NCBI RefSeq assembly: GCF_002204185.1
Contig: NZ_MXPU01000002.1
Location: forward strand, 1-64,000
Reading direction: 5' to 3'
Origin: Rhizobium esperanzae
Lineage (GTDB): Bacteria > Pseudomonadota > Alphaproteobacteria > Rhizobiales > Rhizobiaceae
Length of the DNA: 64,000 nucleotides
Positions 53,356-63,476 of the stretch are shown here, in pieces (the stretch's first letter is position 1; each line of letters starts with the position of its first letter). The translations under genes were made by a program, and so were the position numbers. The notes under the pieces are model-generated. The model saw only the letters and a list, made by a program, of their open reading frames with translations. It searched no databases and was not told the origin of the DNA.

Positions 53356-55284
53356 ATGCGGATTAGAGGGACAAGTCCGAAAACAGGTTTTGCGTATCGG
53401 CGAACAGGCACCATGATGGTGGTCGCAGCGGCAGCTGCTTTCTCACCGGTCCTGATCGGCGATGCTTACGCCTTCAAGCTTTTCGGCATCACCATCTTCG
53501 GCAAGGAGGAGGACGAGAGCGAACAGGTGCCCGATCCGGTGCGCTATCACGTCGACCTCAAGGCCGACACCGCCGATGCCGATCTTAAGAAAGCGCTCGA
53601 AAACACCTCCCGCCTCGTCAGCGACCAGAAACAGCCCGTCTCCGGCGATCTCGGCATCGTCGTCAAGGCGCGTGACGACCGCGAGCGGCTGATCGCCACC
53701 TTGTATGAAAAGGCCCGATACGGCGGCGTGGTGACGATCACCATCGACGGCAAGGATATCGACGAGCTGCCGCCCAATCCGACATTCGACCGCTCCGGGC
53801 CGGTCCCCGTCACCGTCAATATAACCCCCGGACCCGTTTTCAGGGTCAAAGAGGTGCAGTTCGGCGGCGACGCCGCGGACCGCAATCCCGCCGATTACGA
53901 CCTTGCCCCCGGCGCCGAGGCCGGCTCGCTCGCCATCATCAAGGCCGGCGACAAGATTGTCGAACAGTTGAAAAGCGAAGGTCGGCCCTTCGCTAAATTG
54001 ACCGAACGCAAGGTCGTCGCCGATCACAGGAGCAACACGGTCGACATCGTGCTTGCTGCCGAAGGCGGGCCTGTCGCCCCGATCGGCGATGTCGGGGTCA
54101 CCGGCGAAAAAACCGTGCGGCCAGGTTTCATCCAGCGTTATTCCCGGCTGAACAAAGGGGATGCCTATTCGCCGGAAAGGCTGAAGAAGGCCGGCGAGCG
54201 GCTTCGCGCCCTCGGCGTCTTTTCGAGCGTCACCATTCATGAGGGCGATGTGCTGTCGCCTGATGGTACGCTGCCGATGACGATCGAGGTTTCCGAAGGC
54301 AAGAGGCGTTATTTCGGCGTCGGCGCGCAATATTCCACCACCGACGGCCTCGGCATCCAGGGCTATTGGGGCCATCGCAACCTGTTCGGCGAGGCCGAGA
54401 CGCTGAGGATCGAAGGCTCGGTCTCGCGGCTCGGCGAGACCACCGATGTCGGCAGCCTCGACTATTCCGCCGGCATCCTCTTCACCAAGCCCGGCGCCTT
54501 CTTCCCGGCCGCCACGCTGAAGGCCGGTATCGTCGCCAAGACCCAGAATCCGGACGCCTATAACGCGACGCTCGTCACCGCCTCGCTCGGGCTTTCCTAT
54601 GAATTGACCGAGAAGGACACGGTTTCGGCGAGCGGCGAAGTCAGCTGGGAACGCGATGACGACGCCTTCGGCACCAATGACTATCTGACCATCGCCCTGC
54701 CGCTTCAATATGATCGTGACGCACGCGACGACAAGTTCAATCCGACCGAAGGCTATCGCGCGACAGTCTCGGCAAAGCCCGGCTACGAGGTCTTCAACGC
54801 CACACCCTATGCGGCGTTCGAAGGCTCGATTTCCGGCTATCTGCCGTTCGGCGCCGAGGATCGCCTCGTGCTTGCCGGCAAGGTCGCTGCCGGCGTGCTG
54901 ATCGGCGGCGGCGGAATCGAGGACATTCCTGCCACGCAGCGCTTTTTCGCCGGCGGCGGCGGCTCGGTGCGCGGATACAGTTATCAGGAAATTTCGCCTT
55001 ACAACGACAATGGCGATGCCACCGGCGGCCGCTCCTATGTGACGGGGTCGCTGGAGGCCCGCTTCAAGATCACCGATACGATCGGCCTCGTGCCCTTTAT
55101 CGATGTCGGCACCGTATCGGACAGCACCTTCCCGGGTTTTTCCGATATCCGCGCCGGCGCCGGCGCGGGAATACGATATGCTACACCTTTCGGGCCGCTG
55201 CGGCTTGATTTTGCCGTGCCGCTGAACAAGTACGAAGATGGCACAGATTATGGAATTTATGCCGGCATCGGCCAATCCTTCTAG
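53356..55284 (+). CDS. tamA: TamA, outer-membrane Omp85-family assembly protein
   Basis: A 642-residue Omp85 protein. A signal peptide (to about residue 37, GDAYA) precedes three POTRA-like domains (about 50-310; for example YARYGGVVTITIDGK-type and GDVGVTGEKTVRPGFIQRYSRLNKGDAYSPERLKKA) and a 16-strand barrel with the L6 motif region FFAGGGGSVRGYSYQ and closing strand YGIYAGIGQSF, ending in Phe. TamA works with TamB in outer-membrane assembly and lipid transport. The start at 53356 is set by the signal sequence. tamB follows after 60 bp. Confidence 0.92.
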   Translation: MRIRGTSPKTGFAYRRTGTMMVVAAAAAFSPVLIGDAYAFKLFGITIFGKEEDESEQVPDPVRYHVDLKADTADADLKKALENTSRLVSDQKQPVSGDLGIVVKARDDRERLIATLYEKARYGGVVTITIDGKDIDELPPNPTFDRSGPVPVTVNITPGPVFRVKEVQFGGDAADRNPADYDLAPGAEAGSLAIIKAGDKIVEQLKSEGRPFAKLTERKVVADHRSNTVDIVLAAEGGPVAPIGDVGVTGEKTVRPGFIQRYSRLNKGDAYSPERLKKAGERLRALGVFSSVTIHEGDVLSPDGTLPMTIEVSEGKRRYFGVGAQYSTTDGLGIQGYWGHRNLFGEAETLRIEGSVSRLGETTDVGSLDYSAGILFTKPGAFFPAATLKAGIVAKTQNPDAYNATLVTASLGLSYELTEKDTVSASGEVSWERDDDAFGTNDYLTIALPLQYDRDARDDKFNPTEGYRATVSAKPGYEVFNATPYAAFEGSISGYLPFGAEDRLVLAGKVAAGVLIGGGGIEDIPATQRFFAGGGGSVRGYSYQEISPYNDNGDATGGRSYVTGSLEARFKITDTIGLVPFIDVGTVSDSTFPGFSDIRAGAGAGIRYATPFGPLRLDFAVPLNKYEDGTDYGIYAGIGQSF

Positions 55285-55344
55285 GGTTGCGATTCCGGTT
55301 TGTTCCGGTCGATGGGCCGCATGAAAACGGGGTAGTTCGCGCCG

Positions 55345-58300
55345 ATGCAAACGCTGGCAAAAATCGTCAACTGGATCGTGCGGGTCGCCGGCTATGCCGT
55401 CGGCGCCATCTTGATTCTCGCTGTCGCGGCACTTGCGATCTTCGGCTTCACCTCCTTCGGCGCCCGCATCGTCACCGAAAAAATCGCCTCCACCCTTTCC
55501 AACCGCGATATGACGATCGAGGTGCGCGAACCGGAAGGGCTTTTGACCGGCGGGCTTCGCGCCGGCGAAATCTCCCTATCCGACACGAGGGGCGTTTTTG
55601 CGGAAATCCACGGTGTGGCGATCGATTGGAACCCGCTGGCGCTGCTGACGGGAACATTCCACGCCAAGCGTTTCCAGATCGACACGATCAACGTGCTGCG
55701 CAAACCGGTGCGCACCCTGCCCTCGCGGCCCAGCGCCGAAAACTCCGGCGGCTTCACTCTTCCGGTCAAGATCGATGTCGACCATGTGGCCTTGCCCGAT
55801 ATCAAACTGGCCGAAGCTTTTGCCGGGCGGGCTTTCGCGCTCGCCGCCGAAGGCAGCCTTTCGGCAAATGGCGACGGCGGCGAAGCGATGGTCAATGTCA
55901 GCCGCCACGCGGTTCCGGATGCGCGCCTTACTGCCGATATCGCCTACGCGCCGGCCGAAAACCGGCTGCGGCTGAAGGCGCAGCTTGCCGAGCCGAAGGG
56001 TGGGCTTTTGGCGGGCTTCCTCGGCCTGCCCGGCAATCCTGCCGTCGACATCGACCTCGACGGCCAGGGACCGATATCCGACTGGACAGGCAAGATACAG
56101 GCTGCGCTCGACGGGCAGCAGCGCGCTGCAATCGAGGGCCGGCATGCGATTGGCGCAGACAGGCTGCACCATCTCGATCTCAAGGGTGGCGGTGACCTGA
56201 GCTCGCTGCTTCCCGCGGCATTCCGGCCGCTTTTCGCCGGCCAGACCAATATCGACCTTGCCGCCACCTTCGACGACCACGGAAAGATCGATATCCAGAC
56301 CGGCAATATCGCCACCGGCAGCGTTGTCATCGCCGCATCGGGAGCGCTTGATCCGGCCGGCAACAACAGCCTGAACGCCAATCTGCTCGGCACATCCGGC
56401 CCCGTCGATTTCCGCTGGCCGCTTGCCGAAGGCGAAGCGCGCTTCCTGATATCGGGCCTCAACATGGCTCTGACGGGCGATGCCCAGACTGCCCGACTGA
56501 GCCTCAGCGGCTCGCTCGACAGCGCAACCCTGCCGCAGGCCGATATCGGCAACGTCAAGCTGACGGCAAAGAGCGACGCCTTCAATCTTGCCGCCCGTTC
56601 CGGCAGCGTTCAGCTGCGCCTTGTGGCCGGCGACGCGACCTTTACCGAACCGAACCTCAATCGCGCAGTTCAAGGCCCTATCACCATCGCCGCGCCGCTC
56701 CAGATTTCGTCGGGCGACATTGGCTTCAACGGCTCCACCGTCGAAAGCGCCAATATCAACGGCAGCCTCAACGGCTCCTATCGGCTGGCGGAGCGCGCGC
56801 TGACCGGCAATGTCAAGCTGAGCGTCGAACCGGCGGCCCTGCCGGCCGTGGCGACGAGCAGGTTCGATCAGCCGATCTTGTTCGAAAGCCAGGTGACCGG
56901 CACGATCCCCTCGAAATTCGCGCTGTCCAACCTCGTCCTGAAATCCGGCACGCTTGAAGCTGCCGGCAACATCGCGCTCGACGGTTCGATGTTGAACGCC
57001 GATCTTTCAGGCCGGCTGCCCGATATCGGCAAGCTGATGACGGGCGCGAGCGGCGGCGCCGGTTACGCGCTGAGGATCGGAGGCGAACTGCCGGCGATCT
57101 CCGTGACAGCCAATATCAAGGCTCCCAGCCTTGAGATGGCCGATCGCGCGCTCGCCGATCTCAATATCGATCTGTCGGGTGTCGCCGATCCCAAGGCGCC
57201 GCAGGGGAAGTTTGCGGCCACCGGCACGATCGACGGACAGCCGATCGGCATCAACGGCGACATCCGTTCTGAGAACGGCAGGACGAGCATTCCCGCACTA
57301 ACCGCCGATGTCGGCGGCAACCGGCTGACCGGCAAGCTGGAGCTTTCGCCCTCCCTGACGCCCTCGGGCGCATTGACCTTCGATTTCCCCAAGCTCGGCT
57401 TGCTGGCTGCGCTCGGCGGCCAGAAAGCCGAAGGAGATCTCAAGGGTTCGCTCGGCATCGAGAGCGACGGCGGCAAGATCGCGCTCAAGCTCGTTGCATC
57501 AGGTGCCTCGATCCGCCGCGATACGCTGGCGATCGTCAAGCCGGTTATCGACCTCACGGTCAGCGATCTCAGCGCCCTTGCTGCAAACGGCACGATCCGC
57601 GCCGAAGAGCTGGCTGCCGGAGAAAACAGGCTCGCCGGCCTTTCGCTCGATTTCACCAAGCAGCAGAACCGAACCGATTTCGATCTTAACGCCGCCTATG
57701 ACGGCAATCCGGTGCTGGCCGCCGGCAATGTCCAGGCATCAGGCGGCACGATCGCGGTAAACCTTGACCGCTTCTCGGCCAGCCCCCGCAACATCCCGGT
57801 CGAGCTTGCCGCACCAACTGAGGTCACGATCGGCGGCGGCACCGCCAGTCTGGACGGACTGACGCTGAAAACAGGCACCGGTTCGGTGAGCGTCACCGGC
57901 TCCGCCGGCGAGACGCTGAAGCTGAATGCCGACATCCACGAACTGCCGGCAGCGCTGGCCAATGGTTTCGTGCCGAACCTTTCGGCCGGCGGCACAATCT
58001 CGGGAACGATTGCCGTGACGGGAACGCCGGCAGCACCCATCGCCGATTTCAAACTCGACTGGAAGGATGCGACGACCGGGCAGCTTAAGGGCGCGGGCCT
58101 GGGACCGCTCGGCATCAACGCCAACGGCAAATTTGCCGAGAGGAAGCTCGATTTCGACACGACAATCGCCGGTGCCGACAGCCTGTTGCTCAAGGCCCGC
58201 GGCAACGTCACTCTCGCTGATCCGACGGCGCCGGTGCTCGATATCGACGCCGATATCCTCAACCTGCCGGCGCAGGTCGCCAATGGTTTTGTTTCCGATC

Positions 58301-61300
58301 TCGCCGCCGAAGGCACGATCACGGGAAAGGTGACCGCCGCCGGTTCGCTTAAGGCCCCAACCGCCAATTTCGACCTCGCCTGGAAAAGCGCTGCGACGCG
58401 CCACACCAAGCGCGCCGGCCTCGCGGCTCTTGATGTGACCGCGTCCGGCAAATTCGCCGACAACAAACTCGATTTCGACGCCGCAGCCATCGGCGCCGAC
58501 AGACTCTCGCTCAAGGCAAACGGCAACGTGGATATCGCCGGGACGACGATCGGTAACGTCAAGGTCGGCGCAACACTGGACAATATCCCCGCAGCGATTG
58601 CCAACGGCTTCGTTCCCGATCTCGCAGCGGAAGGCGCAATCTCCGGAACCGTCGCGGCCAGCGGGTCGCTTGCAGCCCCGGCCGCCGATTTCGATCTCCA
58701 TTGGCAAAACGCCGCGACGAGCCACACGAAACGGGCCGGCCTTGCCGGTCTTGGCCTCACCGCGTCCGGAAAGTTCGCCGACAACAAGCTTGATTTCGAC
58801 GTCGCAGTTGCCGGCGCAGACAGCCTCTCGCTGAAGGCGAACGGCAATGTCGCCGTTACCGGCACGACGATCGGCACCGTCGCGGCCGATGCGACGCTGT
58901 CAAATATTCCGGCAAGCCTGGCAAACAGCTTCGTCACCGAACTCGCCGCCGAAGGCACGGTCTCGGGGAGGGTCTCGGCTGCGGGCTCGCTTTCGGCCCC
59001 CACCGTCAATTTCGACCTCAATTGGAAAGACGCTGCGACGAGCCACACGAAGCGTGCCGGCCTTGCCGCTCTCACCGTTACCGCATCGGGGAAATTTGCC
59101 GATAACAAGCTTGATTTCAACGCGGCGGCCGGTGGCGACCAAGGTCTCTCATTGAAGGCCATGGGCAATGTCGCTCTCGCCGGTACGGCAATCGACAGCG
59201 TGAAGGTCGATGCCGAAATCGTCAAACTCCCCGCCGCCCTCGCCAATGCCTTCGTCCCCGATCTGGCGGCCGGCGGCATGATATCCGGCACGCTTTCGGC
59301 AGCCGGAACACCCGCTGCACCCAAGGCAGATTTCAAGCTCGACTGGGCAGACGCCGCGACCAGTCACACCAGAAGCGCGCATCTTTCCGGCCTCGCGCTT
59401 GCCGCATCGGGACACCTCGCCGACAACAAGCTCGACTTCAACGCCAATCTCGGCGGCAAGGACGGCGTGTCGCTGAATGCCGCGGGCAATGTGGCGATAT
59501 CGGGCACTTCGATCCGCAACATTGACGTCAAAGCCGATCTTGCCAATCTACCCGCGAGCCTTGCCAACGGCTTCGTTGCCGGTCTTGCCGCGGAGGGGAC
59601 GGTATCAGGAACGGCATCCGCCTCAGGATCGCTGCCCAAGCCCGCCGTCGATTTCAAGCTCGATTGGAAGAACGCCGCCACCGCCCAGACCAGGAGCAGC
59701 GGCTTGTCGGGCCTGAGTGCCACGGCCTCCGGCAAGTTCGCCGATGGCAGGGTCGACTTCGATGCCAGCCTTGCCGGCAAGGACGGCATGTTGGCCAAGG
59801 CGGCGGGTGGCGCGACGATCGCGGGAACGGCCATACGCGACCTTTCGATCAATGCCGATATTCCGGCGCTGCCGGCAAATATCGCCAATGCCTTTGTTCC
59901 CGGCCTCGGTGCCGAAGGCACTCTGTCGGCAAGCGCCCAGACATCGGGAACGCCGGCAGACCCGATCGTCGATTTCAAGCTGAACTGGAAAGATGCCGCG
60001 ACCAGCCACACCAAGGCCGCCGGCCTCTCCCGCCTTGCTTTGGCGGCGACGGGAAAATATGCCGGCGACCGACTGGATTTCGATGCCGACCTCAGCGGCA
60101 GTGGCGGCATTTCGGTGAAAGCCGCCGGCAATCTTTCCATTGCAGGCACAACGATCCGATCGATCGACGTCACCGCGAACGCTGCCAATGTTCCGGCCGC
60201 CATCGCCAACGGCTTTGTTCCGGGCATCGGAGCCGAAGGCACGATCACGGCGACGGCCAAGGCGACGGGCGCGCTTTCCTCACCCGCCGTCGATTTCAAG
60301 GTCGATTGGAAGAATGCCGCGACGAGCCAGACGAAAGGCGCCGGTCTTTCGCCATTCAGCATCGGGGCATCCGGCAAGCTTGCCGATAACAGGCTGACAG
60401 TCGACACCAACCTTGCCGGTGATGCCGGCATGTCGCTGAAAGGCGGCGGTAGCGTCGTGATGTCAGGCAGCCGCGCCATCGACATGCGCTTCAACGGCAA
60501 TGTTCCCTTCGCCGTGCTTGGCGCCCCGCTCGCACAGCAGGGCTTTGTCGCCGACGGCGTCGCCAGCGTCGATCTTAAGATTGGCGGAACGGCCGCGGCA
60601 CCCGTCATCAACGGCACTGTCTCGACATCAGCCGCGAAGCTCGTCGACGTCAGGCGCAATCTTGCCGTCAACAATCTCGCAGCCACCGTCACCTTCAATG
60701 GCAACCAGGCCGTCATCTCGCGCCTCAGCGGCAATCTTGGCGGCGGCGGCACGATTTCGGCAAGCGGCACCATTGGCATTCAGCCGGCCGGCGGATTTCC
60801 CGCCGACATTTCGATCAAGCTCGACAAGGCCGTCTATGTCGACGGAACGCTTGTTGTCTCGACTGTCAACGGAACGGTGGGCCTGCGCGGGCCGATCATG
60901 AGCGCGACGCTGAGCGGCAAGCTCCGGCTGGACAAGACCTCGATCACCGTCCCGGAGAGATTGCCGACCTCGCTCCGCGAAATCGACATCCGGCATAAGA
61001 ATGCACCGCGAGCGGTGCTGGCGCAGCTGCGCGATGACGGCGAGCGAAAGCCGGGCGAGAAGTCCTCCGTTATCACGCTCGAGCTCGAAATCGATGCGCC
61101 CTCGCAGATCTTCGCGCGCGGCCGCGGCATCGATGCCGAGCTCGGAGGTCTCGTGACGATCCGCGGAACGGCGGCAGCACCCATCGTCACCGGCGGCTTT
61201 ACCATGCGCCGCGGCCGGCTGACCATTCTCAACCGCCGTCTGAACTTCTCCGACAAAAGCAGGATCACCTTTGCCGGCGACCTGACGCCGGCGCTCGACA

Positions 61301-61767
61301 TGGAAGCGACCTCTACCTCCGGCACGACGACCCTGACGGTCGATGTCTCAGGCCTTGCCACCGATCCCTCGATCACCTTTTCCTCCTCGCCCCAGCTGCC
61401 GCAGGACGAGGTGCTGGCGCAGTTGATCTTCGGCCAGTCGATGTCCAAGCTCTCGCCGGTACAGATCGCCCAGCTCGCGGACGCCGTCAGCCAGCTGGCC
61501 GGCAACCGCTCCACCTCGCTCTTCGAGGGCCTGCGCAACCAGCTCGGCGTCGACGATTTCGACGTCAGCACCGACGAGAAGGGCCAGACGAGTGTCAGCG
61601 TCGGCCGCTACCTCAACGACCGTACCTATTTCGAACTGCAGCAGGGCGGCTCGGCCGGCGCCAAGGCAATCATCAATCTCGATGTCGGCCGCGGCGTCAA
61701 ATTGCGGGGAGCCGCCGGCGGTAACGGCGCCGGCGAAGCAGGCATCGTCTATGAACGGGAATATTAA
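55345..61767 (+). CDS. tamB: TamB, very long translocation and assembly module protein with tandem repeats
   Basis: A 2140-residue inner-membrane-anchored AsmA/TamB-type bridge protein. One N-terminal helix (residues 12-34) is followed by long beta-rich periplasmic sequence and a DUF490 C-terminal domain (about 1800-2140, GTAAAPIVTGGFTMRRGRLTIL... YEREY). E. coli TamB has about 1260 residues. The extra length is explained by eight 107-residue tandem repeats at about residues 872-1727. TamB forms a hydrophobic groove that moves phospholipid to the outer membrane with TamA. Start at 55345 gives the anchor helix at the usual place. Confidence 0.93.
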   Translation: MQTLAKIVNWIVRVAGYAVGAILILAVAALAIFGFTSFGARIVTEKIASTLSNRDMTIEVREPEGLLTGGLRAGEISLSDTRGVFAEIHGVAIDWNPLALLTGTFHAKRFQIDTINVLRKPVRTLPSRPSAENSGGFTLPVKIDVDHVALPDIKLAEAFAGRAFALAAEGSLSANGDGGEAMVNVSRHAVPDARLTADIAYAPAENRLRLKAQLAEPKGGLLAGFLGLPGNPAVDIDLDGQGPISDWTGKIQAALDGQQRAAIEGRHAIGADRLHHLDLKGGGDLSSLLPAAFRPLFAGQTNIDLAATFDDHGKIDIQTGNIATGSVVIAASGALDPAGNNSLNANLLGTSGPVDFRWPLAEGEARFLISGLNMALTGDAQTARLSLSGSLDSATLPQADIGNVKLTAKSDAFNLAARSGSVQLRLVAGDATFTEPNLNRAVQGPITIAAPLQISSGDIGFNGSTVESANINGSLNGSYRLAERALTGNVKLSVEPAALPAVATSRFDQPILFESQVTGTIPSKFALSNLVLKSGTLEAAGNIALDGSMLNADLSGRLPDIGKLMTGASGGAGYALRIGGELPAISVTANIKAPSLEMADRALADLNIDLSGVADPKAPQGKFAATGTIDGQPIGINGDIRSENGRTSIPALTADVGGNRLTGKLELSPSLTPSGALTFDFPKLGLLAALGGQKAEGDLKGSLGIESDGGKIALKLVASGASIRRDTLAIVKPVIDLTVSDLSALAANGTIRAEELAAGENRLAGLSLDFTKQQNRTDFDLNAAYDGNPVLAAGNVQASGGTIAVNLDRFSASPRNIPVELAAPTEVTIGGGTASLDGLTLKTGTGSVSVTGSAGETLKLNADIHELPAALANGFVPNLSAGGTISGTIAVTGTPAAPIADFKLDWKDATTGQLKGAGLGPLGINANGKFAERKLDFDTTIAGADSLLLKARGNVTLADPTAPVLDIDADILNLPAQVANGFVSDLAAEGTITGKVTAAGSLKAPTANFDLAWKSAATRHTKRAGLAALDVTASGKFADNKLDFDAAAIGADRLSLKANGNVDIAGTTIGNVKVGATLDNIPAAIANGFVPDLAAEGAISGTVAASGSLAAPAADFDLHWQNAATSHTKRAGLAGLGLTASGKFADNKLDFDVAVAGADSLSLKANGNVAVTGTTIGTVAADATLSNIPASLANSFVTELAAEGTVSGRVSAAGSLSAPTVNFDLNWKDAATSHTKRAGLAALTVTASGKFADNKLDFNAAAGGDQGLSLKAMGNVALAGTAIDSVKVDAEIVKLPAALANAFVPDLAAGGMISGTLSAAGTPAAPKADFKLDWADAATSHTRSAHLSGLALAASGHLADNKLDFNANLGGKDGVSLNAAGNVAISGTSIRNIDVKADLANLPASLANGFVAGLAAEGTVSGTASASGSLPKPAVDFKLDWKNAATAQTRSSGLSGLSATASGKFADGRVDFDASLAGKDGMLAKAAGGATIAGTAIRDLSINADIPALPANIANAFVPGLGAEGTLSASAQTSGTPADPIVDFKLNWKDAATSHTKAAGLSRLALAATGKYAGDRLDFDADLSGSGGISVKAAGNLSIAGTTIRSIDVTANAANVPAAIANGFVPGIGAEGTITATAKATGALSSPAVDFKVDWKNAATSQTKGAGLSPFSIGASGKLADNRLTVDTNLAGDAGMSLKGGGSVVMSGSRAIDMRFNGNVPFAVLGAPLAQQGFVADGVASVDLKIGGTAAAPVINGTVSTSAAKLVDVRRNLAVNNLAATVTFNGNQAVISRLSGNLGGGGTISASGTIGIQPAGGFPADISIKLDKAVYVDGTLVVSTVNGTVGLRGPIMSATLSGKLRLDKTSITVPERLPTSLREIDIRHKNAPRAVLAQLRDDGERKPGEKSSVITLELEIDAPSQIFARGRGIDAELGGLVTIRGTAAAPIVTGGFTMRRGRLTILNRRLNFSDKSRITFAGDLTPALDMEATSTSGTTTLTVDVSGLATDPSITFSSSPQLPQDEVLAQLIFGQSMSKLSPVQIAQLADAVSQLAGNRSTSLFEGLRNQLGVDDFDVSTDEKGQTSVSVGRYLNDRTYFELQQGGSAGAKAIINLDVGRGVKLRGAAGGNGAGEAGIVYEREY
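57958..60525 (+). repeat. Eight tandem 321-bp repeats inside tamB
   Basis: The phrase (I/L/V)PA-x-(I/L/V)AN-(G/S/A)-FV begins each unit. Its Ala codon lies at 57958, 58279, 58600, 58921, 59242, 59563, 59884 and 60205, a spacing of exactly 321 bp every time. Other repeated phrases are AAEGTISG, DFKLDWKDAATSHTK, ASGKFADNKLDF and SLKA-x-GNV-x-IAGT. A degenerate ninth unit with a 9-bp longer spacing may follow at about 60535. Confidence 0.92.
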
Positions 61768-61852
61768 GCCGGCTAAATCAGGAGCAGAACGCAGCGGATG
61801 GCGGTTCGGTTCGGACCTGAGGTCTGAGGTCTGCCACTCACCCTAACCATAT

Positions 61853-61876
61853 CCCCGCTTGCGGTCGCTTGCGGGG
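61853..61876. repeat. Short inverted/direct repeat after tamB
   Basis: CCCCGC and GCGGGG flank two direct copies of GCTTGCGG (61857 and 61867). Just before it, TGAGGTC is repeated at about 61818-61830. The 191-bp gap up to the Lrp-type gene has no coding sign; it may be a degenerate rhizobial intergenic repeat. Confidence 0.35.
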
Positions 61877-61958
61877 CGAGGGGACGTGCCAAATGCAACG
61901 TCGAGGTTGGAGCGGAGGTGCCGGCCGGCGGTGAGGGGCTAGTTCCGCAGATCATGCC

Positions 61959-62396
61959 CTAGAAACCTGTCTTGCTCGTTTTGAGAAGAATGTTGGTCTC
62001 GGTCGAATTGATGCCGTTGATCAATCTGATTCGACGCAGCGTCTCGTCAAAGGCGGCGAGATCGCGGTCCTCCAGCTCGGCGACGAAATCCCATTTGCCG
62101 TTGGTGCTGTGAAGCGCACGTACCTGTGGCAGGCCCCTGAGCTGATCGGCTACCCGGTCGGCGAGCTTGCCGAGCACCTCGATCATGACGATGGCGCGCA
62201 CGCCGGCGGATCGCGTCTCGTGACTGGTACGGATGGTGAAGCCGACGATGGTGCCGCTGGCGACCAGCCGGTCGATTCGGGCGGCGACCGTTGCCCGCGA
62301 TGCACCGGTCATTGCCGCGAGCGAGGAGACGGAGGTGCGAGCATTGTGGCGAAGCGCACTCAGAAGTTCGGTATCGAGATCGTCCACGTCGAACAC
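61959..62396 (-). CDS. Lrp/AsnC-family transcriptional regulator
   Basis: A 145-residue regulator. The N-terminal winged HTH is DDLDTELLSALRHNARTSVSSLAAMTGASRATVAARIDRLVASGTIVGF, and a RAM/AsnC ligand domain follows (VRAIVMIEV... VRALHSTNGKWDFVAELE). It is divergent from arginase with a 122-bp spacer. In Agrobacterium and related bacteria an Lrp-type protein activates arginase and ornithine genes in response to arginine or ornithine, so the same is inferred here. Confidence 0.9.
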   Translation of the reverse strand: MFDVDDLDTELLSALRHNARTSVSSLAAMTGASRATVAARIDRLVASGTIVGFTIRTSHETRSAGVRAIVMIEVLGKLADRVADQLRGLPQVRALHSTNGKWDFVAELEDRDLAAFDETLRRIRLINGINSTETNILLKTSKTGF

Positions 62397-62518
62397 TTTG
62401 TCAAAATAGCTTTATCAATCTGCGCAATCATAGTTCATTTCTGGCACTTTTCCATCTTTTTGCCGCCAGCCCTTTATTCCACTATCGGCCGAAACAGGCC
62501 TCCACACGGAACCCTCGA

Positions 62519-63454
62519 ATGAACGTCCAATCGCGATCTGTCACCCTCATCGGCGCACCCTTGGAAGAAGGCTCCGGCCGGAGAGGCGCTGCCATGGGTC
62601 CCGCGGCGCTGCGGATTGCCGGCGTCGACCAGACGCTGATCGATCTCGGCCACGACGTCGCCGATATCGGCGATCTCTCCATCGTGCCCGCGATGGATCT
62701 GCCGGATCATCCGAAAGCCCACAATCTGAGGATCGTCGGCGCCTTTACGCGCGCATTGGAAAGCAGCGTCTATGACGTCGCCGCCGCTGGCCGCTTTCCG
62801 CTGATTCTCGGCGGCGATCACAGCCTGTCGATGGGCAGCGTCTCCGGCATGGCGCGTTATGCCGCCAGCAAGGAGCGCCCGCTCTTCGTGCTCTGGCTCG
62901 ATGCCCATGCCGATTTCAACTCTCCGGCCACGTCGCCCTCCGGCAATATTCACGGCATGCCCGTTGCCTTTTTCTGCGGCGAGGCGGAGTTCGCCGAAAT
63001 CCTCCCGAAGGACCGGCCCTTCGTCGACCCGAAGAATGTTTTCCAGGTCGGTATCCGTTCGGTCGATGCGCGCGAGCGCGAGGAAATCCATGAACACGGC
63101 GTCAATGTCTTCGATATGCGCGCGATCGACGAGCAGGGCATCGGCGCGATCATGCGCGAGATTCTCGCTGTTGTCGCCAAGGCCGACGGGCTGCTGCATG
63201 TCAGCCTCGATCTCGATTTCCTCGATCCCGACATCGCCCCCGGCGTCGGCACGACGGTGCCTGGCGGCGCGACCTTTCGCGAGGCGCATCTTGTCATGGA
63301 AATGCTTTCGGACAGCGGCCTCGTCTCGTCACTCGATCTCGTCGAGCTCAATCCGTTTCTCGATGATCGCGGCAAGAGCGCTCGCATCCTGGTGGAACTG
63401 ACGGCAAGCCTGTTCGGCCGCCGCATCTTCGATCGTCCGACACGTGCCGCATAG
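62519..63454 (+). CDS. rocF: Arginase
   Basis: A 311-residue manganese enzyme that hydrolyses arginine to ornithine and urea. The metal ligands are in GGDHSLSMG, LDAHADFNSP and SLDLDFLDPDIAPG; GVGTTVPGGATFREAH and the Glu in SLDLVELNP complete the ureohydrolase pattern. Arginase is favoured over agmatinase by the N-terminal GAPLEEGSGRRGAAMGPAALR. It is followed by ornithine aminotransferase, a catabolic pair. Also named arcA in some rhizobia. Confidence 0.95.
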   Translation: MNVQSRSVTLIGAPLEEGSGRRGAAMGPAALRIAGVDQTLIDLGHDVADIGDLSIVPAMDLPDHPKAHNLRIVGAFTRALESSVYDVAAAGRFPLILGGDHSLSMGSVSGMARYAASKERPLFVLWLDAHADFNSPATSPSGNIHGMPVAFFCGEAEFAEILPKDRPFVDPKNVFQVGIRSVDAREREEIHEHGVNVFDMRAIDEQGIGAIMREILAVVAKADGLLHVSLDLDFLDPDIAPGVGTTVPGGATFREAHLVMEMLSDSGLVSSLDLVELNPFLDDRGKSARILVELTASLFGRRIFDRPTRAA

Positions 63455-63476
63455 ACAAGGCTGAGGGAGAAGCGCC

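Noticed and set aside
53443..55350. A 635-codon open frame antisense to tamA
   Set aside because: Shadow frame; the sense strand has signal peptide, POTRA-like domains and barrel motifs.
57696..59336. A 546-codon antisense frame within tamB
   Set aside because: It arises because the 321-bp repeats keep the same antisense register open; no start site or independent coding sign.
57958..60525. CRISPR-like regular spacing
   Set aside because: The 321-bp periodic units are coding, in frame and similar across their whole length; there are no short repeats with unique spacers and no cas genes.
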